Part shown: positions 1-7,371 of the stretch, piece by piece
How the letters are laid out: each line of letters opens with the position of its first letter
How positions within the stretch are numbered: position 1 is the first letter of the stretch
Assembly (NCBI GenBank): GCA_019113645.1
Contig: DXGZ01000009.1
Span: forward strand, 1 to 41,715
Length of the DNA: 41,715 bases
Reading direction: 5' to 3'
Origin: Candidatus Mediterraneibacter vanvlietii
Lineage (GTDB): Bacteria; Bacillota; Clostridia; Lachnospirales; Lachnospiraceae
Notes under the pieces: generated by a model
Databases searched by the model: none
Seen by the model: the letters and a program-made list of their open reading frames with translations, nothing else
What the model was told of the DNA's origin: nothing
Position numbers and translations under genes: made by a program

Positions 1-1
1 C

Positions 2-913
2 ATTACGGCAACCAGCAATCTGGACGTAAAGCCCAGATTGAGAAAAAACAATCGTATTAAGTCTATTCATGCATCCTTGAAAATTGAGGCAAACTCTCTT
101 TCATTGGGACAGGTTCGAGATGTCATCAATGGGAAGACAGTAGTGGGCGAGCGCAAAAAAATCCAGGAAGTGAAAAATACTTACGCTGTTTATGAGCAAT
201 TTTCTGAAATAAATCCATACAGCATGGAAGACTTGAAACGGTTCCATGGTATTATGACAAAGTATGTTGTTGAGGAATCTGGCGAATTCCGCCATGGCGA
301 GGAAGGTGTTTTTAACGGTGACCAGTGTATTTTTATGGCGCCGCCGGCACGACTCATTCCTCAGCTGATGAGCGATCTTTTTGACTGGATGGAGGAAGCA
401 AAGAATAGTGTTCATCCGTTGATTCTGGGCAGCGTGTTCCATTATGAGTTTGTCTTTATTCATCCTTTCACTGATGGAAACGGCAGAATGGCCAGATTGT
501 GGCATAGTGTTATTCTTTCTAAATGGAAACCAATATTTGAATATATTCCAATAGAAAGTCAGATTGAAAAATTTCAGGAACAATATTATGATGCGATTGC
601 CAAATGCTATGTTGACGGCGAATCAACAGCTTTTATTGAGTTTATGCTGGAACAGATTGATCGTATTCTGGATGATATTTCTGTTCAAATCAGTGAAGAT
701 AATGAGCAGCTTACGGAATACATTAAACGGCTGCTTTCGGTAATGGATTACGATATTCCGTACACGGGCAAAACACTTATGGAAAAATTAGGACTGAAAT
801 CAAGAGAGGGATTCCGCAGGAATTATTTGCGTCCTGCGATCGATATGAATCTTATCAGAATGACGATTCCGGATAAACCGAATAGCAGAAATCAAAGATA
901 TGTCAAGAGTTGA
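2..913 (+). CDS. Fic family protein (5' end outside the window)
   Basis: Fic proteins usually transfer AMP from ATP to a hydroxyl of a target protein. The core motif HPFTDGNGRMAR is intact at about 460-495 (catalytic His, then the DGNGR phosphate-binding loop), preceded by the target-binding flap around FNGDQCIFMAPP. A C-terminal winged-helix-like stretch (GKTLMEKLGLKSREGFRRNYLRP) follows, as in larger Fic proteins. The reading frame is open to the first base and the protein before the TTG at 38 still looks like family sequence (TSNLDVKPRLRKNNRIKSIHAS), so the true start lies upstream. An inhibitory-helix-like motif SLKIEAN lies near the visible N terminus; the class II consensus is (S/T)xxxE(G/N), and here the last position is Ala followed by Asn. 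The target is unknown. Confidence 0.9.
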   Translation: MTATSNLDVKPRLRKNNRIKSIHASLKIEANSLSLGQVRDVINGKTVVGERKKIQEVKNTYAVYEQFSEINPYSMEDLKRFHGIMTKYVVEESGEFRHGEEGVFNGDQCIFMAPPARLIPQLMSDLFDWMEEAKNSVHPLILGSVFHYEFVFIHPFTDGNGRMARLWHSVILSKWKPIFEYIPIESQIEKFQEQYYDAIAKCYVDGESTAFIEFMLEQIDRILDDISVQISEDNEQLTEYIKRLLSVMDYDIPYTGKTLMEKLGLKSREGFRRNYLRPAIDMNLIRMTIPDKPNSRNQRYVKS

Positions 914-960
914 TTATTTGACTTTGGGATGTGACAATAAATAACAAGGGAGAACCAGAG

Positions 961-1362
961 ATGAATATTAAATATACAGACGAAAAGATTTATTCTATGG
1001 AGGACTTGAAAGAGCTGTTCCTTTCCGTGGAATGGCTGTCCGGGAATTATCCGGAACGGCTGAAAAAGGCACTGGATCACTGTGAGACTGTTATTACAGC
1101 ATGGGATGGTGACCGGCTGGCAGGGCTTATCAATGCCATTGACGACAGTGAGCTGACAGCGTATGTGCATTATCTGTGCGTGGATCCGGCCTACCAGAAA
1201 TGCGGAATCGGAAAAGAACTGTTGAGGAGAATCAAGGAGAAATACAGTACTTACCTGTATCTCATTCTGCTGGCGGAAAATGAGCCGCTGATCGAATATT
1301 ACAAGCAGAACGGATTCGAATATATGGACGGCAGATATGTGTTTATGGTTCGGAATCAGTAG
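961..1362 (+). CDS. GNAT family N-acetyltransferase
   Basis: A 133-residue single-domain acetyltransferase of the GNAT fold, which moves an acetyl group from acetyl-CoA to an amine. The acetyl-CoA binding motif is VDPAYQKCGIGKELLRRI (Q-x-x-G-I-G) around residues 78-95, and the C-terminal NEPLIEYYKQNGFEYMDGRYVFM is the usual beta6-beta7 end. I chose ATG 961 over the in-frame GTG at 931 because AAGGGAG lies 9-10 bases before it and the domain starts there. It is followed without a gap by the remnant of a second, unrelated GNAT gene. The substrate cannot be told from sequence. Confidence 0.85.
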   Translation: MNIKYTDEKIYSMEDLKELFLSVEWLSGNYPERLKKALDHCETVITAWDGDRLAGLINAIDDSELTAYVHYLCVDPAYQKCGIGKELLRRIKEKYSTYLYLILLAENEPLIEYYKQNGFEYMDGRYVFMVRNQ

Positions 1363-1821
1363 ACGGACTGTATTATCATGTATACAAAGTCAAAGCTGAC
1401 GGACGAGGACGGGATGGAGAAGGAAATCCTGACATTCGGACCGGTCAGTATCCTGCCCGAATATCAGAGGAACGGATACGGGAAAATGCTCATCGAGCAC
1501 TCCATGAAACGGGCGGCTGAACTGGGCTATGAGGCGATTGTAATCCTGGGCAGTCCTGCGAACTATGTAAGCTGCGGATTCCAGTGCTGTAAGAAATATA
1601 ATGTCTGCGTGGAAGGCGGGAAATACCCTGCGGCAATGCTGGTAAAAGAACTCAAACCAGGTACTTTCGACGGACGGAAATGGTACTATTCCGAAAGTCC
1701 TGCCATGATCATTGATGAACGGGAAGCGCAGGCGTTTGATGACAGTCTGGAGAAAATGGAGAAGAAGTGGATGCCGAGTCAGGAGGCATTTTACATTATG
1801 AGTCATTCCTTTGTGGAGTAG
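1363..1821 (+). pseudogene. 5'-truncated GNAT acetyltransferase remnant
   Basis: The C-terminal two thirds of a GNAT protein of the type with the block EILTFGPVSILPEYQRNGYGKMLIEHSM (acetyl-CoA loop Q-R-N-G-Y-G) and a distinctive tail (SPANYVSCGF, then KYPAAMLVKELKPG). From memory, full-length relatives are about 60-80 residues longer at the N terminus. The frame is open from the codon right after the TAG of the upstream gene, and those six codons (TDCII before MYTKSK) already look like family sequence. The ATG at 1378 is therefore probably not a genuine start: the homology runs through it, and there is no Shine-Dalgarno sequence. A deletion probably fused the end of the upstream gene to this fragment. 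It could still be translated by readthrough or reinitiation. Confidence 0.7.
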
Positions 1822-1895
1822 GAGAAGAACAGAGGCTCCTGCCAATAAAGCAGGTGGATATCAGAAAAATAGCGTAAAACCGCGGAAAAACAGGA

Positions 1896-1913
1896 TGTCA
1901 AAGACATTTGACA
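1896..1913. promoter_or_regulatory. Inverted repeat before the XRE regulator
   Basis: TGTCAAAGACATTTGACA has perfect 7-bp arms (TGTCAAA/TTTGACA) around a 4-base spacer, about 95 bp before the start of the XRE gene. A dyad at this place is a plausible autoregulatory operator. The right arm contains TTGACA, a possible -35, but I see no good -10 at 16-18 bp, so I do not call a promoter. Confidence 0.4.
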
Positions 1914-1935
1914 GCTTAACAATAAGTGAAAAACA

Positions 1936-1970
1936 GAGATGTAAAGGCTGTTTGATAGACAGCGCATCTC
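1936..1970 (+). promoter_or_regulatory. 5'-leader stem-loop of the XRE gene
   Basis: GAGATG (1936-1941) pairs with CATCTC (1965-1970), and inside it GCTGT (1947-1951) pairs with ACAGC (1959-1963). It has no U-tract, so it is a leader structure and not a terminator. Role unknown. Confidence 0.35.
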
Positions 1971-2005
1971 CGAAATGATTAAATCGAATTGCAGGGAGAC
2001 AGAAA

Positions 2006-2593
2006 ATGGAACTGGGAAAACAGATCAGAAAATATCGGAACGAAAGAACCTTATCTCAGGAGGCTCTGGCCGACAAGGTCTATGTGTCAAGGCAGACAGT
2101 CTCAAACTGGGAGAATGACAAAAGCTATCCTGATGTAAAAAGTCTGGTACTGCTCAGTGAAGTTTTCGCAGTCTCTTTGGATCAATTAATCAAAGGAGAT
2201 GTGGAAATGATGAAAGAACAGATTAATCAGACAGATCAGAAAAAGTTCGGGCGCCTGAGCAATATTTTTGCCATATTGTTTCTTGCAACACTTATTACTC
2301 CGATTCCGCTGGAACACTTCCTGTCATATGCGGGAATTGCCATCTGGGTTGTGATCTTTGGAGCAGCGCTCTATACAGCGGCTCTGGTCGAACGGGAGAA
2401 AAAGAAGTTCGATGTCCAGACTTATCGGGAAATTCTTGCGTTTACAGAAGGAAAGAGCCTGAGTGAGATTGAAAAGGCAAGAGAAGAAGGAAAACGCGTA
2501 TATCAGAAAGCATTCCTGGTGATTGCAACGGGAGTGATTACACTGATCGTAACATTATTCTTCTTATGGATACTGGGAGAACTTCCGTTATAA
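2006..2593 (+). CDS. XRE-family regulator with C-terminal membrane segments
   Basis: A 195-residue protein. Residues 1-60 are a classic lambda-Cro-type helix-turn-helix (LGKQIRKYRNERTLSQEALADKVYVSRQTVSNWENDKSYPDVKSL). The rest carries hydrophobic stretches around residues 80-125 (NIFAILFLATLITPI and YAGIAIWVVIFGAALYTAALV) and a final one around 168-192. It is thus a membrane-anchored DNA-binding protein, a layout common in Firmicutes next to ABC exporters. AGGGAGA lies 7-8 bases before ATG 2006. The ABC ATPase/permease pair begins 185 bp downstream on the same strand and is its likely target. The signal is unknown. Confidence 0.85.
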   Translation: MELGKQIRKYRNERTLSQEALADKVYVSRQTVSNWENDKSYPDVKSLVLLSEVFAVSLDQLIKGDVEMMKEQINQTDQKKFGRLSNIFAILFLATLITPIPLEHFLSYAGIAIWVVIFGAALYTAALVEREKKKFDVQTYREILAFTEGKSLSEIEKAREEGKRVYQKAFLVIATGVITLIVTLFFLWILGELPL

Positions 2594-2671
2594 GGAGACA
2601 CCCACGGTGCAGAGGATTGGATTCTGCTTCATTACATAACTGAAAAATGGTGGATTCGGAGGAAAATAAGT

Positions 2672-2740
2672 ATGAAAAGAATGTCAACAGCGCAGGAATA
2701 CTACACATTAATGATCGATAAAAACGGACTTATGAACTGA
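2672..2740 (+). CDS. Possible 22-residue peptide
   Basis: A short frame of 22 codons (begins MKRMSTAQEYYTLM, ends NGLMN) with a good GGAGG 8-9 bases before the ATG, lying between the XRE regulator and the ABC ATPase. I do not recognise it. It could be a real micropeptide of the exporter operon, the broken start of a lost gene, or an upstream frame that affects translation of the operon. The ribosome binding site is the only positive evidence. Confidence 0.3.
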   Translation: MKRMSTAQEYYTLMIDKNGLMN

Positions 2741-2777
2741 TGAAATATTGAAAAAGAAAATATAAGGAGAACGCGAC

Positions 2778-3485
2778 ATGAAATTTATCATCGAACATCT
2801 GGAGAAACATTTTGAGAAAAAAGAAGTGCTGAAGGATATTGATTTTACATTTGAAGAGGGCAGGATATATGGTCTCCTGGGGAGAAACGGCGCGGGTAAG
2901 ACGACCCTGTTCAACTGTATTAACCGGGACATCAAGTCAGACGGCGGATGTTTTTATCTGGAAGAAGACGGGGAACGTCAGGAAGTGAAGCCCGAAGATA
3001 TCGGCTATGTGCTGTCAACGCCGACTGTTCCGGAATTTCTGACAGGGCGTGAGTTCCTGAAATTCTTTCTGGATATTAACGCTGATTCTGTTGACAAACT
3101 GAAAAGCATGGACGAATATTTTGATTTGATGAGCATCGCGCCGGAGGACCGCGACAAGCTGATGAAAGATTATTCGCACGGGATGAAAAATAAGATGCAG
3201 ATGCTGGTCAATATCATCGCAGACCCGAAAATCCTTCTGCTTGATGAGCCGCTGACGTCATTGGATGTGGTTGTGGCAGAAGAGATGAAACAGCTGCTTC
3301 GGTCACTGAAAGGAGGTCGGATTACCATTTTCTCTACTCATATCATGGATCTGGCGCTGGACCTCTGCGATGTGATTGTGCTTCTCAGCCGCGGAGAGCT
3401 GGAAGTGGTGGAAAAATCAAATCTGGACAGCAGAGAATTTAAGGATAAGATTATTGCTGCGCTGAAGGAGGAAGATCATGTATAA
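2778..3485 (+). CDS. ABC transporter ATP-binding protein
   Basis: A 235-residue ATPase subunit of an ABC-2-like exporter. Walker A is GRNGAGKT (residues 35-42), the signature is YSHGMKNKM (132-140, the SHGMK variant usual in drug/bacteriocin exporters), Walker B is ILLLDEP (152-158), followed by the H-loop (STHIMD). The start ATG has AAGGAGA 9 bases upstream. Its 3' end overlaps the permease gene by 8 bp, so the two are translationally coupled. With the membrane-anchored XRE regulator upstream this resembles self-regulated exporters for peptides or toxic compounds; the cargo is not predictable here. Confidence 0.93.
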   Translation: MKFIIEHLEKHFEKKEVLKDIDFTFEEGRIYGLLGRNGAGKTTLFNCINRDIKSDGGCFYLEEDGERQEVKPEDIGYVLSTPTVPEFLTGREFLKFFLDINADSVDKLKSMDEYFDLMSIAPEDRDKLMKDYSHGMKNKMQMLVNIIADPKILLLDEPLTSLDVVVAEEMKQLLRSLKGGRITIFSTHIMDLALDLCDVIVLLSRGELEVVEKSNLDSREFKDKIIAALKEEDHV

Positions 3486-5049
3486 AACATTACGTCTTTC
3501 CTTTTCGCTGAAAAATACATACCGGGTCAACAGTATTCTGTTTGGTATCAAGCAGATTCCGCTGATTAAAAAGATTCTTCCGGATGCACTGTACAGTGTG
3601 CGGGGGCTGAAGATCTTTGCAAATATTCTTTCCGTGATATGGGAAATTGTTTCAATGTTTCTTGGGAAACTATTATATTTCCTCATTATGATATGCGGGA
3701 TTGGAATTCTGTACAGAAATGTGCCGGTGGATCAGGTGTTTCTCCACATCCTGCTCTTGCTGACTATTATCGGTGCTTATATGAATACAGATATGTTTAA
3801 CCCAAGCAGAGATAAGTACTATGCCATGATCCTGCTTCGCATGAATGCGAGGGAATATACACTGGTCAACTACGGATATAACATTCAGAAAGTGATCATC
3901 GGGTTCCTGCCGTTTTCCATCATATTCGGAATGCTTCGGGATGTACCGCTCTGGTTCTGTATCCTGATTCCTTTTTCCGTGGCGGGAATCAAGCTCGCAG
4001 TTGCGGCATATTCTTTATGGGATTATGAGAGGAGCGGGTTTGTTTACAATGAGAATAAGCTTAAAAAGCATCTCTGGATCTTTGCGGCAGTTCTTCTGGC
4101 ACTCGCTTATCTCCTGCCCATTGCAGGAGTGGTGCTCCCATCCGCGGTATCCATGGTTGTGATGTTACTGTTTATTCCGGCGGGGCTTCTCAGTATCCGG
4201 AAGATTGTGTCTTTTAAGGAATACCGGGAAGTGAATCAGGAACTGCTGTCTCAGGTCGTAAGCCAGACAGATGCGGTGAAACAGGCGGCAAGAAAGGTGA
4301 GCGACAGTTCGATTGCCACGGACAGCTCCATTACAAGTAAGCGCAGAGGGTTTGAATACTTAAACGAACTTTTTGTTAAAAGACACAGGAAAATTCTCTG
4401 GAAATCCACGCTTCGGATTACGGGCGTCTGCGCTGTGCTTATCTGCGCGGCTGTCCTGGCGCTGCTGATGGTCCCGGAGGTGTGCGAATCTGTCAATGAG
4501 CTGATTATGACATGGCTTCCGTATTTTGTCTTTATCATGTATGCGATCAACCGTGGAACCGGTTTTACAAGAGCACTGTTTATGAACTGCGATCATAGTC
4601 TGCTGACTTATTCCTTCTATAAGCAGCCCGGATCCATATTAAAGCTGTTCCGGATCCGGCTGCGGGAGATCATGAAGGTGAATGCTTTGCCGGCTGCTGT
4701 GATCGGAGGGGGGCTGTGTATTCTCCTGTATGTCTCAGGGGGTACGGAGAATCCGCTGAATTATGTGGTACTGTTTGTATCTATCCTTTGCATGAGCCTG
4801 TTCTTCTCGATCCATTACCTGACGATCTACTATCTGCTGCAGCCTTATAATGCGGGAACGGAGATGAAGAGCGCCATGTATCAGGTCATTATGTCAGTTA
4901 CTTATCTGGCGTGTTTTGCGCTGATGCAGGTCAGGATGCCGATTCTGGTGTTCGGAATCGCATGTATCGCATTCTGCGTTGTTTATTCGATTGCAGCATC
5001 AGTTCTTGTGTATCGGTTTGCGCCAAAGACATTCAGGCTGAGAACTTAA
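3478..5049 (+). CDS. ABC transporter permease (large, multi-pass)
   Basis: A 523-residue integral membrane protein with roughly ten to twelve hydrophobic helices in two groups (about residues 60-250 and 310-515), separated by a polar stretch (ELLSQVVSQTDAVKQAARKVS and following). It starts inside the end of the ATPase gene (ATG 3478, after GGAGG in AAGGAGGAAGATC), so it is the membrane partner of that ATPase. I do not recognise a named family. A hairpin terminator follows 20 bp after the stop, closing the operon. Confidence 0.85.
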   Translation: MYKTLRLSFSLKNTYRVNSILFGIKQIPLIKKILPDALYSVRGLKIFANILSVIWEIVSMFLGKLLYFLIMICGIGILYRNVPVDQVFLHILLLLTIIGAYMNTDMFNPSRDKYYAMILLRMNAREYTLVNYGYNIQKVIIGFLPFSIIFGMLRDVPLWFCILIPFSVAGIKLAVAAYSLWDYERSGFVYNENKLKKHLWIFAAVLLALAYLLPIAGVVLPSAVSMVVMLLFIPAGLLSIRKIVSFKEYREVNQELLSQVVSQTDAVKQAARKVSDSSIATDSSITSKRRGFEYLNELFVKRHRKILWKSTLRITGVCAVLICAAVLALLMVPEVCESVNELIMTWLPYFVFIMYAINRGTGFTRALFMNCDHSLLTYSFYKQPGSILKLFRIRLREIMKVNALPAAVIGGGLCILLYVSGGTENPLNYVVLFVSILCMSLFFSIHYLTIYYLLQPYNAGTEMKSAMYQVIMSVTYLACFALMQVRMPILVFGIACIAFCVVYSIAASVLVYRFAPKTFRLRT

Positions 5050-5068
5050 GTGAGAAAGAAAACAGAAT

Positions 5069-5105
5069 GGACAGAGATCCTGGAAGAAGGACTCTGTCCG
5101 TTTTA
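5069..5105 (+). terminator. Rho-independent terminator of the XRE/ABC operon
   Basis: GGACAGAG-A-TCCT pairs with AGGA-CTCTGTCC (one bulged A) around loop GGAAGA and is followed by GTTTT. It lies just after the permease stop codon. Confidence 0.7.
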
Positions 5106-5150
5106 AGATTCTGTTATAAATTTCAGGCCACCTTTTTAGGGCGAAGAATA

Positions 5151-5579
5151 TCAGATTCCATATTGTTTATAAAGCTCCTCCCGATATTCGGGATCCGAGG
5201 CAATTTTAATAATAAGGTCATTCTTGTTCTCTTTGCTCAGAATAAGTATGAGTTTGCTGTAACGTTCGGAAGCGCGTTCCAGTACGATCTTTTCGCCCTC
5301 TTCACGGCCTTTTTCCAAAGCATCATTCCATATCATCTGTCCAAGTTTTGTCATGGCAATCGCCTCCTTGATTGATTTTAATTCATTGTCATCCAGAAAT
5401 TTTACAGCGAAAATATACAGGATCGCCTCCATTTTACGGATGTCGCCTTTTGAGAAAATAGCTTCTGCGTTTTTCAGTATCTCCAAACATTGAAGAATCC
5501 GTTCCTTCTGTTTTGACCGTCCGCTCATCAGCGGGGCGAAAAGTAGAGGGATGATGTCTTCTCTGGTTACTGGTGTCGT
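5151..5579 (-). pseudogene. Rpn-family nuclease/transposase remnant (C-terminal part)
   Basis: The reverse strand encodes the C-terminal tail of the Rpn (PD-(D/E)XK recombination-promoting nuclease / putative transposase) family: PLLFAPLMSGRSKQKERILQ, then MTKLGQMIWNDALEKGREEGEK and a helical end. The family-like frame continues past the ATG at 5528 to at least 5579 (TTPVTREDIIPLLF), where an in-frame stop precedes it. The N-terminal nuclease domain with the catalytic residues is missing, so this is a fragment and not a functional nuclease. Confidence in the family is moderate because only the variable C terminus is left. Confidence 0.65.
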
Positions 5580-5625
5580 TCATTGGATATCTGTCCGAAA
5601 CGGACGGCGATATTCAGATGAGTGT

Positions 5626-5641
5626 CGGATAAATTTATCCG
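5626..5641. repeat. 16-bp perfect palindrome
   Basis: CGGATAAATTTATCCG is perfectly self-complementary. It lies in the 256-bp gap (5580-5835) between the Rpn remnant and the membrane-protein gene. Apart from it I see only a short unrecognised open stretch (from ATG 5651, MNYDHIEYGDSTVSELL) that may be debris of another lost gene. Confidence 0.3.
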
Positions 5642-5835
5642 GGATATGAAATGAATTATGATCATATCGAATATGGTGACAGCACTGTGTCAGAACTGCT
5701 GTCTGTGAAATCTATGATACCATGTCAGAAGGAAACTGGCAAGGAAAGAATGCGTTGTTGAATAAGCCAAATGCAGCTGTTATAATCGTAAAGAATGAAA
5801 TTGGAGAATTCGCAGTAATTCAGGGAAGTGTAAGT

Positions 5836-6288
5836 ATGTTTCATTTGGCGCCGATCAGGCTGTGGAGAAATATTTCAATCATAATGGTACTTGCAGCGGC
5901 AATTGCTGTACTGTTGGGGCCGTTTTTTGGTGATGCAACTATTGTTATACAGTGGGGGGACGGCGGAATTCCTGCAAATTCTGCGGGAAAATGGTGCCTG
6001 TGGGTAATGTTGCTTCTCGCGGTTCTGTCACTGTTTACGCACAGCAGTTTTTCGAAACGAAGACCTGGTTTTCAGGTGCCAGTGGGAAAAGAGATGGCAT
6101 GCGCCATGTCAGCCGGCCTGGTGTCCATGTTTTCGCTTACGGATATTACACTGGTTGTATATAATTTTTTCCCGTCTGCGATTGTCCCGGTGCTAGGAAC
6201 GGTGAGTATTGTATGCAGCTTTATCCTGTGTGTGCTGGCCGCATGGATAAGAGGAAAACATGGACCTGAGTCCGGGAGCGAAAAATAA
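5836..6288 (+). CDS. Small four-helix membrane protein, unknown function
   Basis: About 150 residues with four hydrophobic segments: near 12-30 (ISIIMVLAAAIAVLLGPFF), 50-70 (WCLWVMLLLAVLSLF), 90-115 (ACAMSAGLVSMFSLTDITLVVYNFF) and 118-142 (AIVPVLGTVSIVCSFILCVLAAW). The frame is open from ATG 5722, but I prefer ATG 5836 because AGGGAAG lies before it and the preceding residues do not resemble a membrane-protein N terminus. I do not recognise the family. It stands alone between remnants of other genes. Confidence 0.6.
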   Translation: MFHLAPIRLWRNISIIMVLAAAIAVLLGPFFGDATIVIQWGDGGIPANSAGKWCLWVMLLLAVLSLFTHSSFSKRRPGFQVPVGKEMACAMSAGLVSMFSLTDITLVVYNFFPSAIVPVLGTVSIVCSFILCVLAAWIRGKHGPESGSEK

Positions 6289-6327
6289 AAACAGGGCTTA
6301 TATTATACTTTATGAGGTAAGACTTAA

Positions 6328-6504
6328 CAGAAAAAGCTAAACTATTTCAGGAGGGATTTTTCCGGAAACAGGAAAGCCATATGTGATGGAACCGAGGAAG
6401 AGCTGTCCGCAGGAACCTGCCATATCTGCGGGAAAGGGTCGGAACACAGTATTATCAATAATGGAGATGAAGATCTGGTTATGCTTACAGTTGTTGAGCG
6501 GTAA
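6328..6504 (+). pseudogene. Cupin-domain protein remnant (C-terminal half)
   Basis: After a stop at 6325 the frame runs to TAA 6502. From about 6370 it reads AICDGTEEELSAGTCHICGKGSEHSIIN, then NGDEDLVMLTVVER, which is the second half of a small cupin (G-x5-P/K-G-x2-H-x3-N pattern, here CGKGSEHSIIN). The first cupin motif with its metal-binding histidines is absent, and no start codon with a ribosome binding site is visible. It is a degraded gene just upstream of an intact acetyltransferase. Confidence 0.6.
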
Positions 6505-6518
6505 AGGAGGGACCGGGA

Positions 6519-6959
6519 ATGATCAGAGCTCTCAAGAAAACAGATGTTGACAAGATAGCGGAGATCTGGCTGGATGTGAATCTGTCAGCCCATGATTTCA
6601 TCCCGGCGGAGTACTGGCGGGGAAATTTTACTGCGGTAAAAGAGATGTTCCCTCAGGCGGAGATATATGTCTTTCAGGATGAAGAACAGGGGGAGATTCA
6701 AGGGTTTATCGGTCTGAATGAAGAACATATTGAAGGGATTTTCGTGCGGACTCAGACACAGGGGCGGGGGATCGGCAGGAATCTGCTGGATTTTGTGAAG
6801 AACAGAAAAGAGCGTTTGTCTTTAAACGTGTATCAGAAGAATTCCGGGGCGGTTCGATTCTATGAGCGGGAAGGATTTCGGATTGATGAGGCCGGCGTAG
6901 ATGAGAATACCGGTGAGAAAGATTATCTGATGGTCTGGGAAACATCTGCTTTCGAATGA
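6519..6959 (+). CDS. GNAT family N-acetyltransferase, YjaB-like
   Basis: A 146-residue acetyltransferase. The start has AAAGGAGG 8 bases upstream. The N-terminal half (DVDKIAEIWLDVNLSAHDFIPAEYW) and the loop VRTQTQGRGIGRNLLDFV (Q-G-R-G-I-G) with LNVYQKNSGAVRFYEREGF match the layout of the YjaB subgroup of GNAT enzymes (acetyl-CoA-binding, substrate not settled). It is preceded by the cupin remnant and followed by a transcript-terminating hairpin that serves mainly the opposite strand. Confidence 0.85.
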   Translation: MIRALKKTDVDKIAEIWLDVNLSAHDFIPAEYWRGNFTAVKEMFPQAEIYVFQDEEQGEIQGFIGLNEEHIEGIFVRTQTQGRGIGRNLLDFVKNRKERLSLNVYQKNSGAVRFYEREGFRIDEAGVDENTGEKDYLMVWETSAFE

Positions 6960-6992
6960 GAAGCCAGAGTCTTCTTATAAATAGAAGGACAT

Positions 6993-7035
6993 AAAAAATC
7001 CACTGTATCGATTTTCTCTTCGTACAGTGGATTTT
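6993..7035 (-). terminator. Terminator, reverse strand (possibly bidirectional)
   Basis: AAAATCCACTGTA (6995-7007) pairs perfectly with TACAGTGGATTTT (7023-7035). Read on the reverse strand the stem is followed by six U; on the forward strand only four, so it is stronger for the reverse strand but may also stop the acetyltransferase transcript. Confidence 0.75.
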
Positions 7036-7052
7036 CAGCTTATTACATCCAT
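7035..7052 (-). other. Five-codon reading frame with strong ribosome binding site
   Basis: ATG-GAT-GTA-ATA-AGC-TGA (MDVIS) with AAGGAGG 8 bases upstream on the reverse strand. The stop codon abuts the terminator stem. Such a perfect initiation site for five codons is odd; it may be a leader peptide or the stump of a toxin gene. Confidence 0.3.
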
Positions 7053-7219
7053 GGGCTCTACCTCCTTATTTAGTTGATATCTATCTGAAACTATTCTTTT
7101 GAATAGTGTTTTTTGTGTTTTTCTTTACCTTCCCATTGGACTATACCTCTTTTCTTTAGAATTTCCGGTTTTTAATTTAAGTTTTTGGTGGTCCGTCCTC
7201 CTTTTCTTTTGATGTAATT

Positions 7220-7248
7220 ATAATAACTCACAAAGCCTGGAATGTCAA
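7220..7248 (-). promoter_or_regulatory. Promoter, reverse strand
   Basis: On the reverse strand -35 TTGACA (7248-7243), 17-bp spacer, -10 TATTAT (7225-7220). Six of six and five of six matches to the vegetative consensus with ideal spacing. Expected start near 7213. Confidence 0.65.
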
Positions 7249-7336
7249 GATAAAATCTGATAAAAAATATATTTAATTTAAATATTCAAAATATTCAGAA
7301 AATAAAAATGGGATATACATATCAGGCGGGACAGAG

Positions 7337-7342
7337 TATAAT
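7337..7342 (+). promoter_or_regulatory. -10 element before the phosphodiesterase gene
   Basis: A perfect TATAAT 30 bp before ATG 7372 in otherwise very AT-rich DNA. No good -35 is visible at the right distance, so the call rests on the -10 alone. Confidence 0.35.
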
Positions 7343-7371
7343 CGGGATATTGGAAAGGAGAGAACCGAAAG

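Larger units (their letters stand above)
6993..7213 (-). ncRNA. Candidate short reverse-strand transcript
   Basis: A well-formed reverse-strand promoter (7220-7248) and a hairpin plus six-U terminator (6993-7035) delimit a transcript of about 220 nt in a gap of 412 bp (6960-7371) with no ordinary gene. The transcript has three Shine-Dalgarno-like sites: AAAGGAGGACGG near 7200, AGAGG before ATG-GGA-AGG-TAA near 7136, and AAGGAGG before a five-codon frame at 7035-7052. It could be a regulatory RNA, a peptide-encoding RNA, or the remains of a type I toxin-like gene whose coding part has been lost. From memory, the segment GGAGGTAGAGCCCATGGATG resembles the start region of small holin-like toxins of Firmicutes, but I cannot verify that. 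Confidence 0.45.

Noticed and set aside
1908-1936. Promoter with -35 TTGACA before the XRE gene
   Set aside because: No acceptable -10 at 16-18 bp downstream; kept only as part of a dyad.
5722-5835. Longer N terminus for the four-helix membrane protein from ATG 5722
   Set aside because: No ribosome binding site before 5722 and the added 38 residues do not look like part of the membrane protein.
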